The notes: a model not told the origin generated them from the sequence alone. A stretch of 64,000 bases of DNA from Bacteroidales bacterium (GCA_021738565.1 JAIPBT010000016.1:1-64000), one strand, 5' to 3'; shown: positions 49,920 through 59,683, counted from the first letter of the stretch. Numbers and translations: made by a program.

Positions 49920-52823
49920 ATGCGTATACAATTCTTTTCAGCAATATTGATCTCTTTTCTTATTCAGTCAGTCTATTCCCAGGAAGCAACGATCAGAGGT
50001 ACTGTATTTGATGCAACTACCGGGGAATATTTACCCGGTGTGACCATATATGCCGAAGGCACTGCCTATGGAACAATTACTGACATCGACGGTGAATTCA
50101 GTATGGAAATGGCACCTGGATCATATGACATAAGAGTATCCTTTATTTCCTATGAGACTGTAATTCTTAAGGATATTGAATGCCACAATGGTGAGGCAAC
50201 AGTGCTTGAAGAGATAGGGCTAAAAACTGCAAACATCGATATTGAAGAGGTCGTGATCACTGCACAAACCATTAGAAATACGGAAAATGCACTGATGTCC
50301 ATGAAAAAAAGATCCGTGAATGTCATGGATGGCATTTCGGCTGCCTCACTCCGGAAAATTGGAGATTCCGATGCTGCTGCATCCATTAAAAGGGTGTCCG
50401 GAGTGTCTGTCACCGGTGGTAAATATGTTTACATCAGGGGACTGGGCGACCGGTATACCAAAACCATTATGAATGGACTGGACATTCCGGGACTGGACCC
50501 CGACAGGAATGCCATTCAAATGGATCTATTTCCTACCAGCATCATCGACAACATCATGGTCCACAAAACTTTCAGTGCAGACCTTCCGGCTGATTTTACC
50601 GGAGGAGTTATTGATATAGAGATCAAAGATTTCCCGGCAAAAAAATCAGCATCATTGTCGGCCAGCACAGGTTACAACTCCTCTTTTCATTTCCATCAGG
50701 ATTTCCTTTCATACAAGGGAGGATCAACAGATTTTCTTGGCTTTGATGATGGGTCACGCAGGATCCCTGCAAAAACTGATATACCTGAATTTGCTTATGC
50801 ACTGGGTGATTTCGACGGTCCTACCGGACAAAGATACCGGGACATCCTCAACGGCTTCAATCCCATCATGGCCGCATCGCCGGGCCTTAGCTTTATGGAT
50901 TATGGCTTCAGTGCATCCTATGCCAACCAGGTGAACAAAAAGAAGGCTGATATCGGATATAACTTTGGATTTTCATACAAAAACAATACAGAATTATACA
51001 CAGACGCTATCAATGCCCGGTATGGAATGAATGCCATTCCGGATGTTTATGAACTTGAGGTGAGGGAATATCAAAATGGCGATTTCGGAACCAAAGATGT
51101 ATTCCTGAGTGGACTTGCCGGGTTTGCAAGAAAGACCAATCGCTCAAAAATAAGAACGTATCTGCTTCATCTTCAAAATGGCAAATCCACTGCCGGTATT
51201 TTTGATTTTGAAGGATCAGACCAGGGGTCCAATTTTACATCATTGCAGCATGTACTGGATTTCAGTCAACGATCCCTTACCAACATATTTATCGACGGGA
51301 AGCACAGAAAACCAGATTCTGACTGGGAACTGGTGTGGAAAGCTTCTCCGTCCCTTTCCATTCTCTATGACCCGGACGTACGCTTTTCACGATATGAAAC
51401 CAATGACAACGGAAGCTTTCAGATAGGTACGGAAGTTGGTTTTCCCGAGAGGATATGGAGAAATCTGATGGAAACCGACGTTGCCAGTTCAGCACATGCA
51501 ACCAGGTCATTTCTTTTTCGCGACAGGGAATCAAAACTCAAGCTGGGAGGCGCCTATACTTTCAAGTACAGGACCTATTCCATCATCACATTCAAACTCA
51601 ATGTTCGTGGCGGTGACAATGGGAACCTGTCTTTAACAGGAGATCCCGACGAACTTCTTTCAGAAGCACTTAAGTGGCCGTATAACGGAGATGCCCGATA
51701 TGGTACGGCATTTGAGAACGACCTCAACCCTGCCAACAGTTACAATGCAAATGTAAATTATTTCGCAACATATGCATCAACAGACCTTGCACTGTCGAAC
51801 CGCCTGAAAGCCAGTATAGGCTTACGTGCAGAAGAATTCTACCAGAGGTATACAGGTCAGAACCAATCCGGATCGGAGGTACTCGACAACGAGGTTGTTC
51901 TGAATGACCTGAAACTTTTCCCAACGGTGAACCTGATCCTGAATACATCCCAAAATCAGAACCTAAGGTTGTCCTATTCTAAGACAGTCGCGCGTCCTTC
52001 CCTGAAAGAACTGTCCTACGCGGAGATATATGATCCATTGAGCGGGCGCACATTCATCGGAGGATTGCATGATGATACCGATCCGGTCAGCGGAATCACC
52101 TATTGGAACGGAAACCTTGTAAGTACAGATATTCATAATTTCGATATCAGGTGGGAACACTTCTCAACCAATGCGCAGATGATATCCCTCAGTGGTTTCT
52201 ATAAAAAATTTATCAATCCGATCGAAATGGTGCAGTTCGCAACCCAGACAGGAGCATTTCAGCCAAGAAATGTAGGTAATGGCAATGTTTACGGCGCAGA
52301 AGTCGAATTAAGACAAAACCTCGGTTTTATATCGGAAGTGCTTCAACCAATAAGTATCAATACCAATTTTACCTATACGGAATCAAGTATTGAACTGAGC
52401 AGTACCGAATATGAATCGAGGATCTATAACAAACGAACAGGACAAGAAGTTACAGAAACACGAATTATGGCAGGACAGTCTCCCTACCTTGTAAATGCAG
52501 GAATATCATATAACGGAGGTACCAGTGGCTGGTGGAAAACCGTCGATGCAGGTTTGTATTACAATGTGCAGGGAACCACCCTCCAGTTCGTGGGTATCGC
52601 CGATCGCCCGGATGTATATTCCCTTCCGTTCCACAGTTTAAACTTCAATTCCAACATGAGCTTTGGGAATGACCACCAGTATAAACTGGGGATTAAATTT
52701 TCCAATATCCTTGGCTCGAAAAGGGAAATGGTGTATAAATCCTACCAGGCTGCCGATCAGTATTTTGAATACCGCGATCCGGGCAAGAGCATCTCTGTTA
52801 GCTTTGGCTACACATTCTTCTGA
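49920..52823 (+). CDS. TonB-dependent outer-membrane receptor with CarboxypepD_reg domain
   Basis: The 967-residue protein has a signal peptide (residues 1-20), an N-terminal CarboxypepD_reg domain (ATIRGTVFDATTGEYLPGVTI to IEEVVITAQT, about residues 23-120), a plug (ISAASLRKIGDSDAAASIKR to GGVIDIEIKDFP, about 135-245) and a 22-strand-like barrel ending in the aromatic strand SFGYTFF. It has no SusD partner; the partner gene is the beta-helix lipoprotein. The substrate is unknown, and phosphate- or phosphoester-related uptake is suggested only by the upstream repeats. An STN domain is absent. Confidence 0.92.
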   Translation: MRIQFFSAILISFLIQSVYSQEATIRGTVFDATTGEYLPGVTIYAEGTAYGTITDIDGEFSMEMAPGSYDIRVSFISYETVILKDIECHNGEATVLEEIGLKTANIDIEEVVITAQTIRNTENALMSMKKRSVNVMDGISAASLRKIGDSDAAASIKRVSGVSVTGGKYVYIRGLGDRYTKTIMNGLDIPGLDPDRNAIQMDLFPTSIIDNIMVHKTFSADLPADFTGGVIDIEIKDFPAKKSASLSASTGYNSSFHFHQDFLSYKGGSTDFLGFDDGSRRIPAKTDIPEFAYALGDFDGPTGQRYRDILNGFNPIMAASPGLSFMDYGFSASYANQVNKKKADIGYNFGFSYKNNTELYTDAINARYGMNAIPDVYELEVREYQNGDFGTKDVFLSGLAGFARKTNRSKIRTYLLHLQNGKSTAGIFDFEGSDQGSNFTSLQHVLDFSQRSLTNIFIDGKHRKPDSDWELVWKASPSLSILYDPDVRFSRYETNDNGSFQIGTEVGFPERIWRNLMETDVASSAHATRSFLFRDRESKLKLGGAYTFKYRTYSIITFKLNVRGGDNGNLSLTGDPDELLSEALKWPYNGDARYGTAFENDLNPANSYNANVNYFATYASTDLALSNRLKASIGLRAEEFYQRYTGQNQSGSEVLDNEVVLNDLKLFPTVNLILNTSQNQNLRLSYSKTVARPSLKELSYAEIYDPLSGRTFIGGLHDDTDPVSGITYWNGNLVSTDIHNFDIRWEHFSTNAQMISLSGFYKKFINPIEMVQFATQTGAFQPRNVGNGNVYGAEVELRQNLGFISEVLQPISINTNFTYTESSIELSSTEYESRIYNKRTGQEVTETRIMAGQSPYLVNAGISYNGGTSGWWKTVDAGLYYNVQGTTLQFVGIADRPDVYSLPFHSLNFNSNMSFGNDHQYKLGIKFSNILGSKREMVYKSYQAADQYFEYRDPGKSISVSFGYTFF

Positions 52824-52964
52824 TGCAGCAATAGTAAAATAAAAATGCCGCAATTGAACCTATTCTTAACATAATTCTTTATCTTCAGTTACCAAATAAA
52901 CAATAGAAATCTTAGTTAAAGGTTGAGCATATGTTAGCTTTTTCTTAATTTTTTGAACCGTATA
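52824..52964. other. Non-coding stretch after the TonB receptor
   Basis: AT-rich with no gene, no clear terminator and no recognised regulatory site. It leads into the dispersed element at 52965. Confidence 0.3.
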
Positions 52965-53124
52965 TTAATTAGAGTCTGTCAATACAGTCCAGTGGCTGGA
53001 TCATAATGTTCGTTTGCAAGGCCTGCGAAGTTGGGAAATGCGGAGTCCCGATATATTATCGGGATGAGCAATTTACCGACGAGCGTAACGCAGCAAACGG
53101 ACATTATGGACAGACACTAATTAA
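52965..53124. repeat. Short dispersed element, copy 2
   Basis: The ends TTAATTAGAGTCTGTC (52965-52980) and the complement of 53109-53124 (TTAATTAGTGTCTGTC) form a 16-base terminal inverted repeat with one mismatch. The sub-terminal CAGTGGCTGGATCATAATG is shared with copy 1. The core differs from copy 1 and contains CCCGATATATTATCGGG (53047-53063) plus GTTTGC/GCAAAC and CTGCG/CGCAG inverted pairs. Confidence 0.75.
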
Positions 53125-53194
53125 TTGTTAAACGCGGCCATGTAAGGTTGAACAATAGAAGTTATTCTTTGTTTTTACATTTTGACCAACCCAA

Positions 53195-53701
53195 ATGCGT
53201 ATGGAAGATCCCAGAAACAGACAGTACAGTAATGGAGAGATCACCGTATTCTGGAAGCCCTCAAAATGCATCCATGCAACCACTTGTTTCCGTGAACTGC
53301 TCGAAGTTTTTAATCCCGGCAGGAGACCATGGGTAAATATGCAGGGAGCCCCCACCAGGAAAATAATCGAAGTGGTCAATAAATGTCCTACTCAGGCATT
53401 GGAGTGGAAATACAACCGTGACATGGACCCTGAGATGCTGGCTGTCAATGACAAGGGCAAGGAGGAAGTTACTCCTGAAACCATAAAAGAAGAAAAAAAA
53501 TCAAAAGGGAATGCCAGGATCAATATTATGAAGAACGGTCCGATCGTGGTTGAAGGTAATTTCGAGGTAACAGGGACTGAAGGCAGCAAGCTGAAGAAAA
53601 TGCAGATGACCTCATTTTGCAGGTGCGGAGGTTCAAACAGCATGCCCTATTGCGACGGAACTCATCGAAAAATTGGTTTTATTGATACTGATTCACAATG
53701 A
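53195..53701 (+). CDS. Fer4_19 plus CDGSH iron-sulfur protein
   Basis: The 168-residue protein joins an N-terminal divergent mono-cluster ferredoxin-like domain (KCIHATTCFRELLEVFNPGRRPW and KCPTQALEW; Cys25, Cys31, Cys64) with a C-terminal CDGSH domain (CRCGGSNSMPYCDGTH, the 3Cys-1His 2Fe-2S ligand set). A Lys/Glu-rich linker (about residues 85-110) separates them. The likely function is electron transfer or cluster handling. It overlaps the next CDGSH gene by 4 bases (ATGA), so the two are translationally coupled. Confidence 0.85.
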   Translation: MRMEDPRNRQYSNGEITVFWKPSKCIHATTCFRELLEVFNPGRRPWVNMQGAPTRKIIEVVNKCPTQALEWKYNRDMDPEMLAVNDKGKEEVTPETIKEEKKSKGNARINIMKNGPIVVEGNFEVTGTEGSKLKKMQMTSFCRCGGSNSMPYCDGTHRKIGFIDTDSQ

Positions 53702-53889
53702 AAGTAGATACAGCACAATTTAAAGTTATCCCAAACGGTCCTTTACAGTTATCCGGTGATTTTGAACTCTATGATTCCCAGGGTGAAATAATAACCCGCC
53801 AGGGACCTGTTTTTCTTTGCAGATGCGGGATGAGTTCAGACAAGCCTTTTTGCGACGACTCCCATAAAACTGCAGAATTCAACGGATGA
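53698..53889 (+). CDS. CDGSH iron-sulfur domain protein (small)
   Basis: The 63-residue protein is a single CDGSH domain with ligands in CRCGMSSDKPFCDDSH (three Cys and one His), binding a 2Fe-2S cluster as in mitoNEET relatives. It pairs with the larger CDGSH protein whose stop codon it overlaps. The Asp-Asp in place of Asp-Gly before Ser-His is an allowed family variation. The precise role is unknown. Confidence 0.9.
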   Translation: MKVDTAQFKVIPNGPLQLSGDFELYDSQGEIITRQGPVFLCRCGMSSDKPFCDDSHKTAEFNG

Positions 53890-53912
53890 AATGCTTTTAC
53901 GCATGAAAAGGA

Positions 53913-53920
53913 TATCTTTG
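53913..53920 (+). promoter_or_regulatory. arcA -7 element TATCTTTG
   Basis: An exact TAnnTTTG match, 24 bases after the CDGSH stop codon and 28 bases before the arcA start. arcA probably has its own promoter. Confidence 0.55.
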
Positions 53921-53947
53921 CAAACTGAACACACATAGTTTTTAAGG

Positions 53948-55198
53948 ATGTCAAAAATCAGTATATATTCAGAAACCGATCCGCTTGAGGCTATCATTCT
54001 GCATCCACCTGGCCCGGAGGTTGAGAATATGACTCCAAAAAATGCAGAAAGAGCTTTATACAGTGACATACTCAACCTTGCTGTTGCAAGGAAAGAATAC
54101 AATCAGCTTGAATGCCTTTTACAGCAAATTACCAATACTTACAGGGTGTGTGATCTCCTGAAGGACATCCTGATATCCGTAGAAGTCAAGGAAAAGATCG
54201 TAAAAAAAACCTGCTACAATGAGCGAAGACCTGATCTTGTTAATTTTCTTATGGACCAGGATCCCAGTGAGCTCAGCAGGTTATTGATACAAGGAGTGCC
54301 GCAGGTCAGAGATACCCTAACCAATTATCTCTCCGATGAAAACTTTGCTTTAAGACCCCTTCACAATTTCTTTTTTACGCGGGATGCAGCCATGGCCATC
54401 CACGATAAGGTAATTATTGGCAAAATGGCCAATAAAGTAAGAGACAGGGAAGCATTGATCATGGAATCCATCTTCAGCTACCATCCAAAATTAAAGAGCC
54501 AAACGATCATTGCCGAAGATACTGATCTTTCAGGTGGTAAGATATATATTGAGGGTGGTGATGTACTTGTTGCAAGAGAAGATATATTGCTTATAGGCAT
54601 TGGTTCCAGAACTACAACACAGGGTGTGGATTATATTATGAACCAGATCAGGCAGGAGAAAAGGAATTTCCATATTATTATTCAGGAATTGCCTGTAAAA
54701 CCTGAATCCTTCATTCACCTGGACATGGTTTTTACACTGCTTGATAAACATACTTGCATGTTGTATGAGCCCTTGATCCTTCAACCCAATAAATACGAAA
54801 CAGTACACATGGAACTGGACAACGGAAAGGTTAAATCGATCCGTACTGTTGAAAACATCCCGGAGATCCTGTCAAAACTCGGAATGGAACTCCATCCAAC
54901 TTATTGCGGCGGAAAAAGCGATACCAACATTCAGGAGCGGGAACAATGGCACAGCGGAGCAAACTTTTTTGCTGTAGGACCGGGGAAAATTATTGGATAC
55001 AGCAGAAATATCAATACAATTGAAAATTTAAATCAAAATGGATTTGAAGTATTGAAAGCAAGGGACCTGCTGAACGGTCAATACAATCTGGATGACTATG
55101 ATAGGTATGTTATAACCATTGATGGCTCGGAACTGTCACGTGGTGGGGGCGGTGTCCGCTGCATGACCATGCCTCTTAGCAGAAAATCAGTGAATTAG
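53948..55198 (+). CDS. arcA: Arginine deiminase
   Basis: The 416-residue guanidino-modifying enzyme converts arginine to citrulline and ammonia. Landmarks are the opening SETDPLEAIILHPPGPEV, FFTRDAAMAI (substrate carboxylate and guanidine contacts), EGGDVLV, HLDMVFTLLD with the catalytic His, and GGGGVRCMTMPLSR with the nucleophile Cys405. The arcB and arcC genes of the full pathway are not in the window, so it may serve ammonia release, acid tolerance or citrulline supply rather than a complete fermentative pathway. Confidence 0.95.
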   Translation: MSKISIYSETDPLEAIILHPPGPEVENMTPKNAERALYSDILNLAVARKEYNQLECLLQQITNTYRVCDLLKDILISVEVKEKIVKKTCYNERRPDLVNFLMDQDPSELSRLLIQGVPQVRDTLTNYLSDENFALRPLHNFFFTRDAAMAIHDKVIIGKMANKVRDREALIMESIFSYHPKLKSQTIIAEDTDLSGGKIYIEGGDVLVAREDILLIGIGSRTTTQGVDYIMNQIRQEKRNFHIIIQELPVKPESFIHLDMVFTLLDKHTCMLYEPLILQPNKYETVHMELDNGKVKSIRTVENIPEILSKLGMELHPTYCGGKSDTNIQEREQWHSGANFFAVGPGKIIGYSRNINTIENLNQNGFEVLKARDLLNGQYNLDDYDRYVITIDGSELSRGGGGVRCMTMPLSRKSVN

Positions 55199-55348
55199 AC
55201 TAAGAATTTCATAAGTACATTCATCCCATGTGCGGGGGCCTCTCCCCCATGAATAAATAAAATATTGCCTGCTAAACTCCTCAACAGGGAAATTATTTGC
55301 CTGCAACTTTCGATTTTCTGATTCTTCACCACATATACATAAAAAAAG

Positions 55349-56641
55349 ATGAAGAAAATCAATGAAGAATTTCTGCATTTCCTGTGGAAAAACCAATTTT
55401 TAACAGGCGTAACATTAACATCTCCGGAAAATCAAAAGATCTGTGTGACCGACCCGGGATTTCAGAATAAGAATGCGGGACCGGATTTTTTGAATGCAAG
55501 GATTGAAATTGATGATACTACCTGGGCCGGGAATGTTGAATTGCACATTAATGCATCCGACTGGTTCAGGCACAGGCACCAGGAAGACGATGCATACGAT
55601 TCGGTAATACTTCATGTGGTTTATTTCAATGATGCTGAAGTAAGCCGTTCGACGGGAGAGTTGATTCCAGCTGCAATATTAAGATTTCCTTCACTCATGT
55701 GGGACAACTTCAGGGAACTTCAACTCAAAAAAAAATGGATTCCATGCCAGGACCTTATAAGAAATATTTCTGCATTACAGAAAGCACAATGGACCTCTTC
55801 GCTTATGGCGGAAAAACTTATGAAAATTACAGGGATGATAGCCACAAACATGAAAGACCTGAAAGGTCAGCATGATGCCATCTTCTCAAGAATTATTTTT
55901 AGATCATTTGGTCTGCCGGTGAATACAACTCCTTTTGAAATGCTTTCGCTTACAATACCTTATCCGGTTTTGCTGAGGAATAAAAACTCGGCCTTTACCC
56001 TGGAATCCTTGCTTTTCGGGCAGTCGGGCATGCTTGATTCAGTGATTTCACATGACAAATATACCGAAGGACTTAAGCATGAATTCCAAAGGCACTCAGG
56101 GAAACTTCGGGATATAAATGTTCCGGCACAATCCTGGAAGTTTCTCAGAATGCGGCCTGCATCCTTTCCAACGGTCAGACTGGCCCAGCTGGCTTCGTTT
56201 ATCAGCAAACTGTATCCTCCCCATCAGATCATCGAATCACTGCCGGAAATTAAAGAACTTTATCACCTCCTGAGAGTCAGGGCAGGTGATTACTGGAACA
56301 CCCATTACCTGCCCGGGAAAGAGTCAGCAAGCTCGAGAAAATACCTGGGAAAGCATTTTATCAGCAACTTGCTCATAAATGCCATAGTTCCCTATGTTTT
56401 TTATTACGGTAAAATTTCAGGAAGACAGAAATATTGTGATTACGGTTTATATATACTTGAGCATATATCGGCAGAAGATAATGCGATTACAAAAAAATGG
56501 AATAAATTTGGAATGAATAGCTGCAATGCTTTTGAAAGTCAGGCCCTGCTTTTCCTGTATAAAAATTATTGCAGTTCGGACAGATGCCTTGACTGCCAGT
56601 TCGGTAACAACCTGATTATTCATGGCCCGAATAAAAAATAG
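55349..56641 (+). CDS. DUF2851 family protein
   Basis: The 430-residue protein has the DUF2851 opening EEFLHFLWKNQFL, the conserved DPGFQNKNAGPDFLNARIEID and WAGNVELHINASDWFRHRHQEDDAYDSVILHVVYFND, and a Cys-containing C-terminus (YCSSDRCLDCQFG). The D/E/H pattern NVELHIN...W..H is nuclease-like, but no activity is established. No signal peptide, so it is cytoplasmic. The downstream channel-like gene overlaps its end by 20 bases. Confidence 0.87.
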   Translation: MKKINEEFLHFLWKNQFLTGVTLTSPENQKICVTDPGFQNKNAGPDFLNARIEIDDTTWAGNVELHINASDWFRHRHQEDDAYDSVILHVVYFNDAEVSRSTGELIPAAILRFPSLMWDNFRELQLKKKWIPCQDLIRNISALQKAQWTSSLMAEKLMKITGMIATNMKDLKGQHDAIFSRIIFRSFGLPVNTTPFEMLSLTIPYPVLLRNKNSAFTLESLLFGQSGMLDSVISHDKYTEGLKHEFQRHSGKLRDINVPAQSWKFLRMRPASFPTVRLAQLASFISKLYPPHQIIESLPEIKELYHLLRVRAGDYWNTHYLPGKESASSRKYLGKHFISNLLINAIVPYVFYYGKISGRQKYCDYGLYILEHISAEDNAITKKWNKFGMNSCNAFESQALLFLYKNYCSSDRCLDCQFGNNLIIHGPNKK

Positions 56642-56903
56642 AAATGTCACTTCAATCTATACTGCACTGGTATTGCTCCTTTTTGTCATTTTCATTGGAC
56701 TCGCCGGTTACCGAATCCAGGGATTTACTCTTGTAGAGGCATTTTACCAGACCATTATTACCATTGCCACAGTTGGATTCAAAGAAGTGCATGAACTCTC
56801 CCCTTCTGGAATGATTTTCACTGCATTCCTCATTATATTCTCTTTCGGCATATTCGCATATGCCGTTACAACCCTTACAAGGTATATTGTAAAAGGTGCT
56901 TAA
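56622..56903 (+). CDS. Pore-only potassium-channel-like protein
   Basis: The 93-residue protein has two membrane helices (about residues 12-30 and 63-87) around a pore loop, QTIITIATVGFKEVHELSP. In standard K+ channels the filter reads TVGYGD or TVGFGE; here Lys54 stands where the second filter glycine is expected. The regulatory TrkA-N/RCK domain that normally follows in bacterial channels of this type is absent, as the gene stops after TRYIVKGA. It may be a minimal channel, an altered-selectivity channel or a decaying gene. It overlaps DUF2851. Confidence 0.7.
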   Translation: MARIKNRNVTSIYTALVLLLFVIFIGLAGYRIQGFTLVEAFYQTIITIATVGFKEVHELSPSGMIFTAFLIIFSFGIFAYAVTTLTRYIVKGA

Positions 56904-56951
56904 TACCTTAGAATCTACTGTATATCAGTACAAAATTATTTCTGTTGAATA

Positions 56952-56981
56952 TTGCAATATTGAAAAAAATAAATACCTTTG
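56952..56981 (+). promoter_or_regulatory. rpsO promoter
   Basis: TTG at 56952-56954, a 19-base spacer and TACCTTTG at 56974-56981 fit the Bacteroidota promoter consensus exactly, 39 bases before the rpsO start. Confidence 0.7.
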
Positions 56982-57020
56982 CGTCTCTAAAATTAGAAAC
57001 AGATTTAAAGTATAGCAAGA

Positions 57021-57290
57021 ATGTATTTAACGGCTGAAAAGAAACAGGAAATTTTCAAGAAGTACGGAAAATCAGATACCGATACCGGCTCTGCTGAAGG
57101 TCAGATTGCTCTGTTTACATACAGGATCAACCATCTTACAGATCATTTGAAGCTCAACAAGAAGGATCACAGTACACAGCGGGCACTGCTTCGGTTGGTA
57201 GGTAAACGCAGAAGTCTGCTTGATTATCTGAAAGAAAGAAATATTGAACGCTACAGAACACTTATCAAAGATCTGAAAATCAGGAAATAA
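57021..57290 (+). CDS. rpsO: 30S ribosomal protein S15
   Basis: The 89-residue protein has the S15 signature: KQEIFKKYGKSDTDTGSAEGQIALFTYRI region, NHLTDHLKLNKKDHSTQRALLRLVGKRRSLLDYL and the end YRTLIKDLKIRK. It binds 16S rRNA early in small-subunit assembly. It precedes pnp, an arrangement conserved across many bacteria, with a terminator between them. Confidence 0.98.
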   Translation: MYLTAEKKQEIFKKYGKSDTDTGSAEGQIALFTYRINHLTDHLKLNKKDHSTQRALLRLVGKRRSLLDYLKERNIERYRTLIKDLKIRK

Positions 57291-57310
57291 AATAAATATT
57301 TTATATCGAA

Positions 57311-57340
57311 GAAAGGCAATTTGAAATTGCCTTTCTTTTT
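57311..57340 (+). terminator. rpsO terminator upstream of pnp
   Basis: GAAAGGCAATT and AATTGCCTTTC form an 11-base stem with a tight loop, followed by five T. It stands between rpsO and pnp, so pnp expression would need readthrough or a separate promoter. Confidence 0.85.
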
Positions 57341-57365
57341 ATATAGAATTTTCATTCTAAAAAAT

Positions 57366-59612
57366 ATGTCAAAACCAACACCTATCATCAAGACCATTCC
57401 ATTAGGAGAAGGTCGTGAAATAATAATAGAAACCGGGAAATTAGCCAAACAGGCAGACGGTTCCGTACTTGTAAGAATGGGCAATACCATGTTGCTTGCA
57501 ACAGTGGTTGCTGCAAAAGAGGCAAAAGAAGATGTGGATTTCATGCCACTTTCGGTTGAATACAGGGAAAAATACGCAGCGCACGGTCGTTTCCCGGGAG
57601 GTTTCCTGAAAAGAGAAGCCCGTCCGAGTGATCACGAGATTTTGATATCCCGCCTTATTGACAGAGCATTAAGACCATTGTTCCCGGATGATTTTCATGC
57701 CGATACTTTTGTAAATGTTTCACTGATTTCAGCAGACGGGGAAACCATGCCTGATGCAATGGCCGGTCTGGCTGCATCGGCTGCTTTGGCAGTCTCCGAT
57801 ATTCCTTTCAACGGACCGATTGCTGAAGCCAGGGTAGCAAGAATCAATGGTGCATTTAAGGTCAACCCTACTTTTGAAGAATTAAAATCGGCAAACATCG
57901 ACATTATGGTGGGGGCTACCCATGATAACATTCTGATGGTAGAGGGAGAAATGGATGAGGTCTCTGAAGGAGAAATGCTTGAGGCGATCAAAGCAGCACA
58001 TGATGCCATTCGCCCCATGTGCGACGTCCAGAAAGAACTTGAAAAAGAATGTGGGAAAGTGCAGAAAAGGGAATACAGCCATGAAGAAGCAGATGAAGCT
58101 TTAAAAGAACGTATAATGAAAGAGCTTCGAAGCAGTTGCGAAAAGGTTGCAGCTTCAGCAAATAACGACAAGCATGAGCGTTCCGAAGCATTTTCAAAAA
58201 TAAAGGATGAATTCATTGAAAAACTTACTGAGGAAAAAGGAGAGGAAGAAGTAAATTCTAAGCTCATTGAAAAATATTACCACGACCTTGAAAAAGAGGT
58301 TGTGAGAAACCTCATTCTTGAAAAGGGTACAAGACTCGATGGCAGGAAAACAGATGAGATCAGGGACATTTGGTGTGAAGTGGACTTTTTGCCCGGTGCT
58401 CACGGATCAGCTCTGTTTACGCGCGGTGAAACGCAATCACTTACCACAGTGACCCTGGGAACAAAACTCGACGAAAAACAAATCGACGAAGTACTGACCC
58501 GGGGTTCGGAGAAATTTGTTCTTCATTACAATTTTCCTCCCTTTTCCACAGGCGACGCCAGACCAATGCGGGGAACCAGCCGAAGGGAAGTGGGCCATGG
58601 AAATTTAGCGCACAGGGCACTGAAACGCATGGTTCCACATGAAAATGATTTGCCCTATGCACTCAGGATCGTATCTGATATCCTTGAATCCAACGGATCT
58701 TCCTCCATGGCAACTGTTTGTGCCGGTGCACTGGCCATGATGGATGCCGGAATTCAGATCAAAAAACCTGTTTCCGGGATTGCTATGGGACTTATAACCG
58801 ACACTACATCAGGAAAATACGCCGTGCTTTCGGACATACTGGGTGATGAAGACCACCTCGGAGACATGGACTTTAAGGTTACAGGAACCAGGGATGGCAT
58901 TACGGCAACACAAATGGATATCAAAGTGGGAGGTTTGTCTTATGAAATTTTGGCACAAGCGCTTGAACAGGCAAAACTGGGGAGATTGCATATACTCGAT
59001 GTGATGTCTGAAACCATTGCTGAACCAAATCCCGAACTTAAACCCCATGCCCCGAGAATTGAGCGGCTGGAGATCGACAAGGAATTTATCGGCGCCATCA
59101 TCGGACCTGGCGGAAAGGTCATCCAGGAAATCCAGGCAGAAACGGGTACTACCATTACCATTGAAGAAGAAGGCAACAAAGGTATAGTGGATGTTTTTGC
59201 TGTAAACAAAGAATCTATTGATCAAGCAATGAACAGGATCAAGAGCATTATTGCAGTTCCCGAAATTGATACTGTCTATGACGGGGTTGTTAAAAGTGTT
59301 CAGCCATATGGTGCTTTTGTTGAGGTCCTTCCTGGCAAGGACGGGTTGCTGCACATTTCAGAAATTGAATGGAAAAGGCTTGAAAAGGTGGAGGATGTCC
59401 TGAAAGAAGGCGACAAAGTCCAGGTAAAACTTATTGGAATTGATCCCGGTTCCGGCAAACTGAAGCTTTCTAGACGCGTGCTTCTGCCAAAACCTGAAGG
59501 ATATGTTGAACAGGAACGTCAACCTTCGGGGAACAGAAGAGACCAAAGGGGACGTCATGACAATCGTGACAATCGTGACAGAAGGGATAATCGTGACAGG
59601 AGAAGGAACTGA
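57366..59612 (+). CDS. pnp: Polyribonucleotide nucleotidyltransferase
   Basis: The 748-residue phosphorolytic 3'-5' exoribonuclease contains two RNase PH domains (first from [24 protein letters not shown]; second from [16 protein letters not shown] with [23 protein letters not shown]), a KH domain ([21 protein letters not shown]) and an S1 domain ([30 protein letters not shown]). The tail is a run of Asn-Arg-Asp repeats, as often found in Bacteroidota PNPases. ATG 57366 (MSKPTPIIK) is preferred to an in-frame ATG at 57321 because the latter lies in the rpsO terminator. Confidence 0.97.
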   Translation: MSKPTPIIKTIPLGEGREIIIETGKLAKQADGSVLVRMGNTMLLATVVAAKEAKEDVDFMPLSVEYREKYAAHGRFPGGFLKREARPSDHEILISRLIDRALRPLFPDDFHADTFVNVSLISADGETMPDAMAGLAASAALAVSDIPFNGPIAEARVARINGAFKVNPTFEELKSANIDIMVGATHDNILMVEGEMDEVSEGEMLEAIKAAHDAIRPMCDVQKELEKECGKVQKREYSHEEADEALKERIMKELRSSCEKVAASANNDKHERSEAFSKIKDEFIEKLTEEKGEEEVNSKLIEKYYHDLEKEVVRNLILEKGTRLDGRKTDEIRDIWCEVDFLPGAHGSALFTRGETQSLTTVTLGTKLDEKQIDEVLTRGSEKFVLHYNFPPFSTGDARPMRGTSRREVGHGNLAHRALKRMVPHENDLPYALRIVSDILESNGSSSMATVCAGALAMMDAGIQIKKPVSGIAMGLITDTTSGKYAVLSDILGDEDHLGDMDFKVTGTRDGITATQMDIKVGGLSYEILAQALEQAKLGRLHILDVMSETIAEPNPELKPHAPRIERLEIDKEFIGAIIGPGGKVIQEIQAETGTTITIEEEGNKGIVDVFAVNKESIDQAMNRIKSIIAVPEIDTVYDGVVKSVQPYGAFVEVLPGKDGLLHISEIEWKRLEKVEDVLKEGDKVQVKLIGIDPGSGKLKLSRRVLLPKPEGYVEQERQPSGNRRDQRGRHDNRDNRDRRDNRDRRRN

Positions 59613-59640
59613 TCCATTAAATAGCGTCTGTCCATAATGT
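59613..59640. repeat. Solo end of the dispersed element
   Basis: TAGCGTCTGTCCATAATGT (59622-59640) matches the right-end sequence of the 1935 and 52965 elements with one change. No partner end is nearby. Confidence 0.55.
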
Positions 59641-59683
59641 ATTTCTGTTCCATAATTATGCGTTTTCCGGAAATAAAGTGTTT

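Noticed and set aside
56904-57020. Frameshifted RCK domain after the short channel gene
   Set aside because: The 117 bases contain the rpsO promoter and no residues resembling a TrkA-N fold in any frame.
57695-58267. 190-codon minus-strand ORF inside pnp
   Set aside because: Low-complexity Ser/Ala/Phe product typical of an antisense frame.
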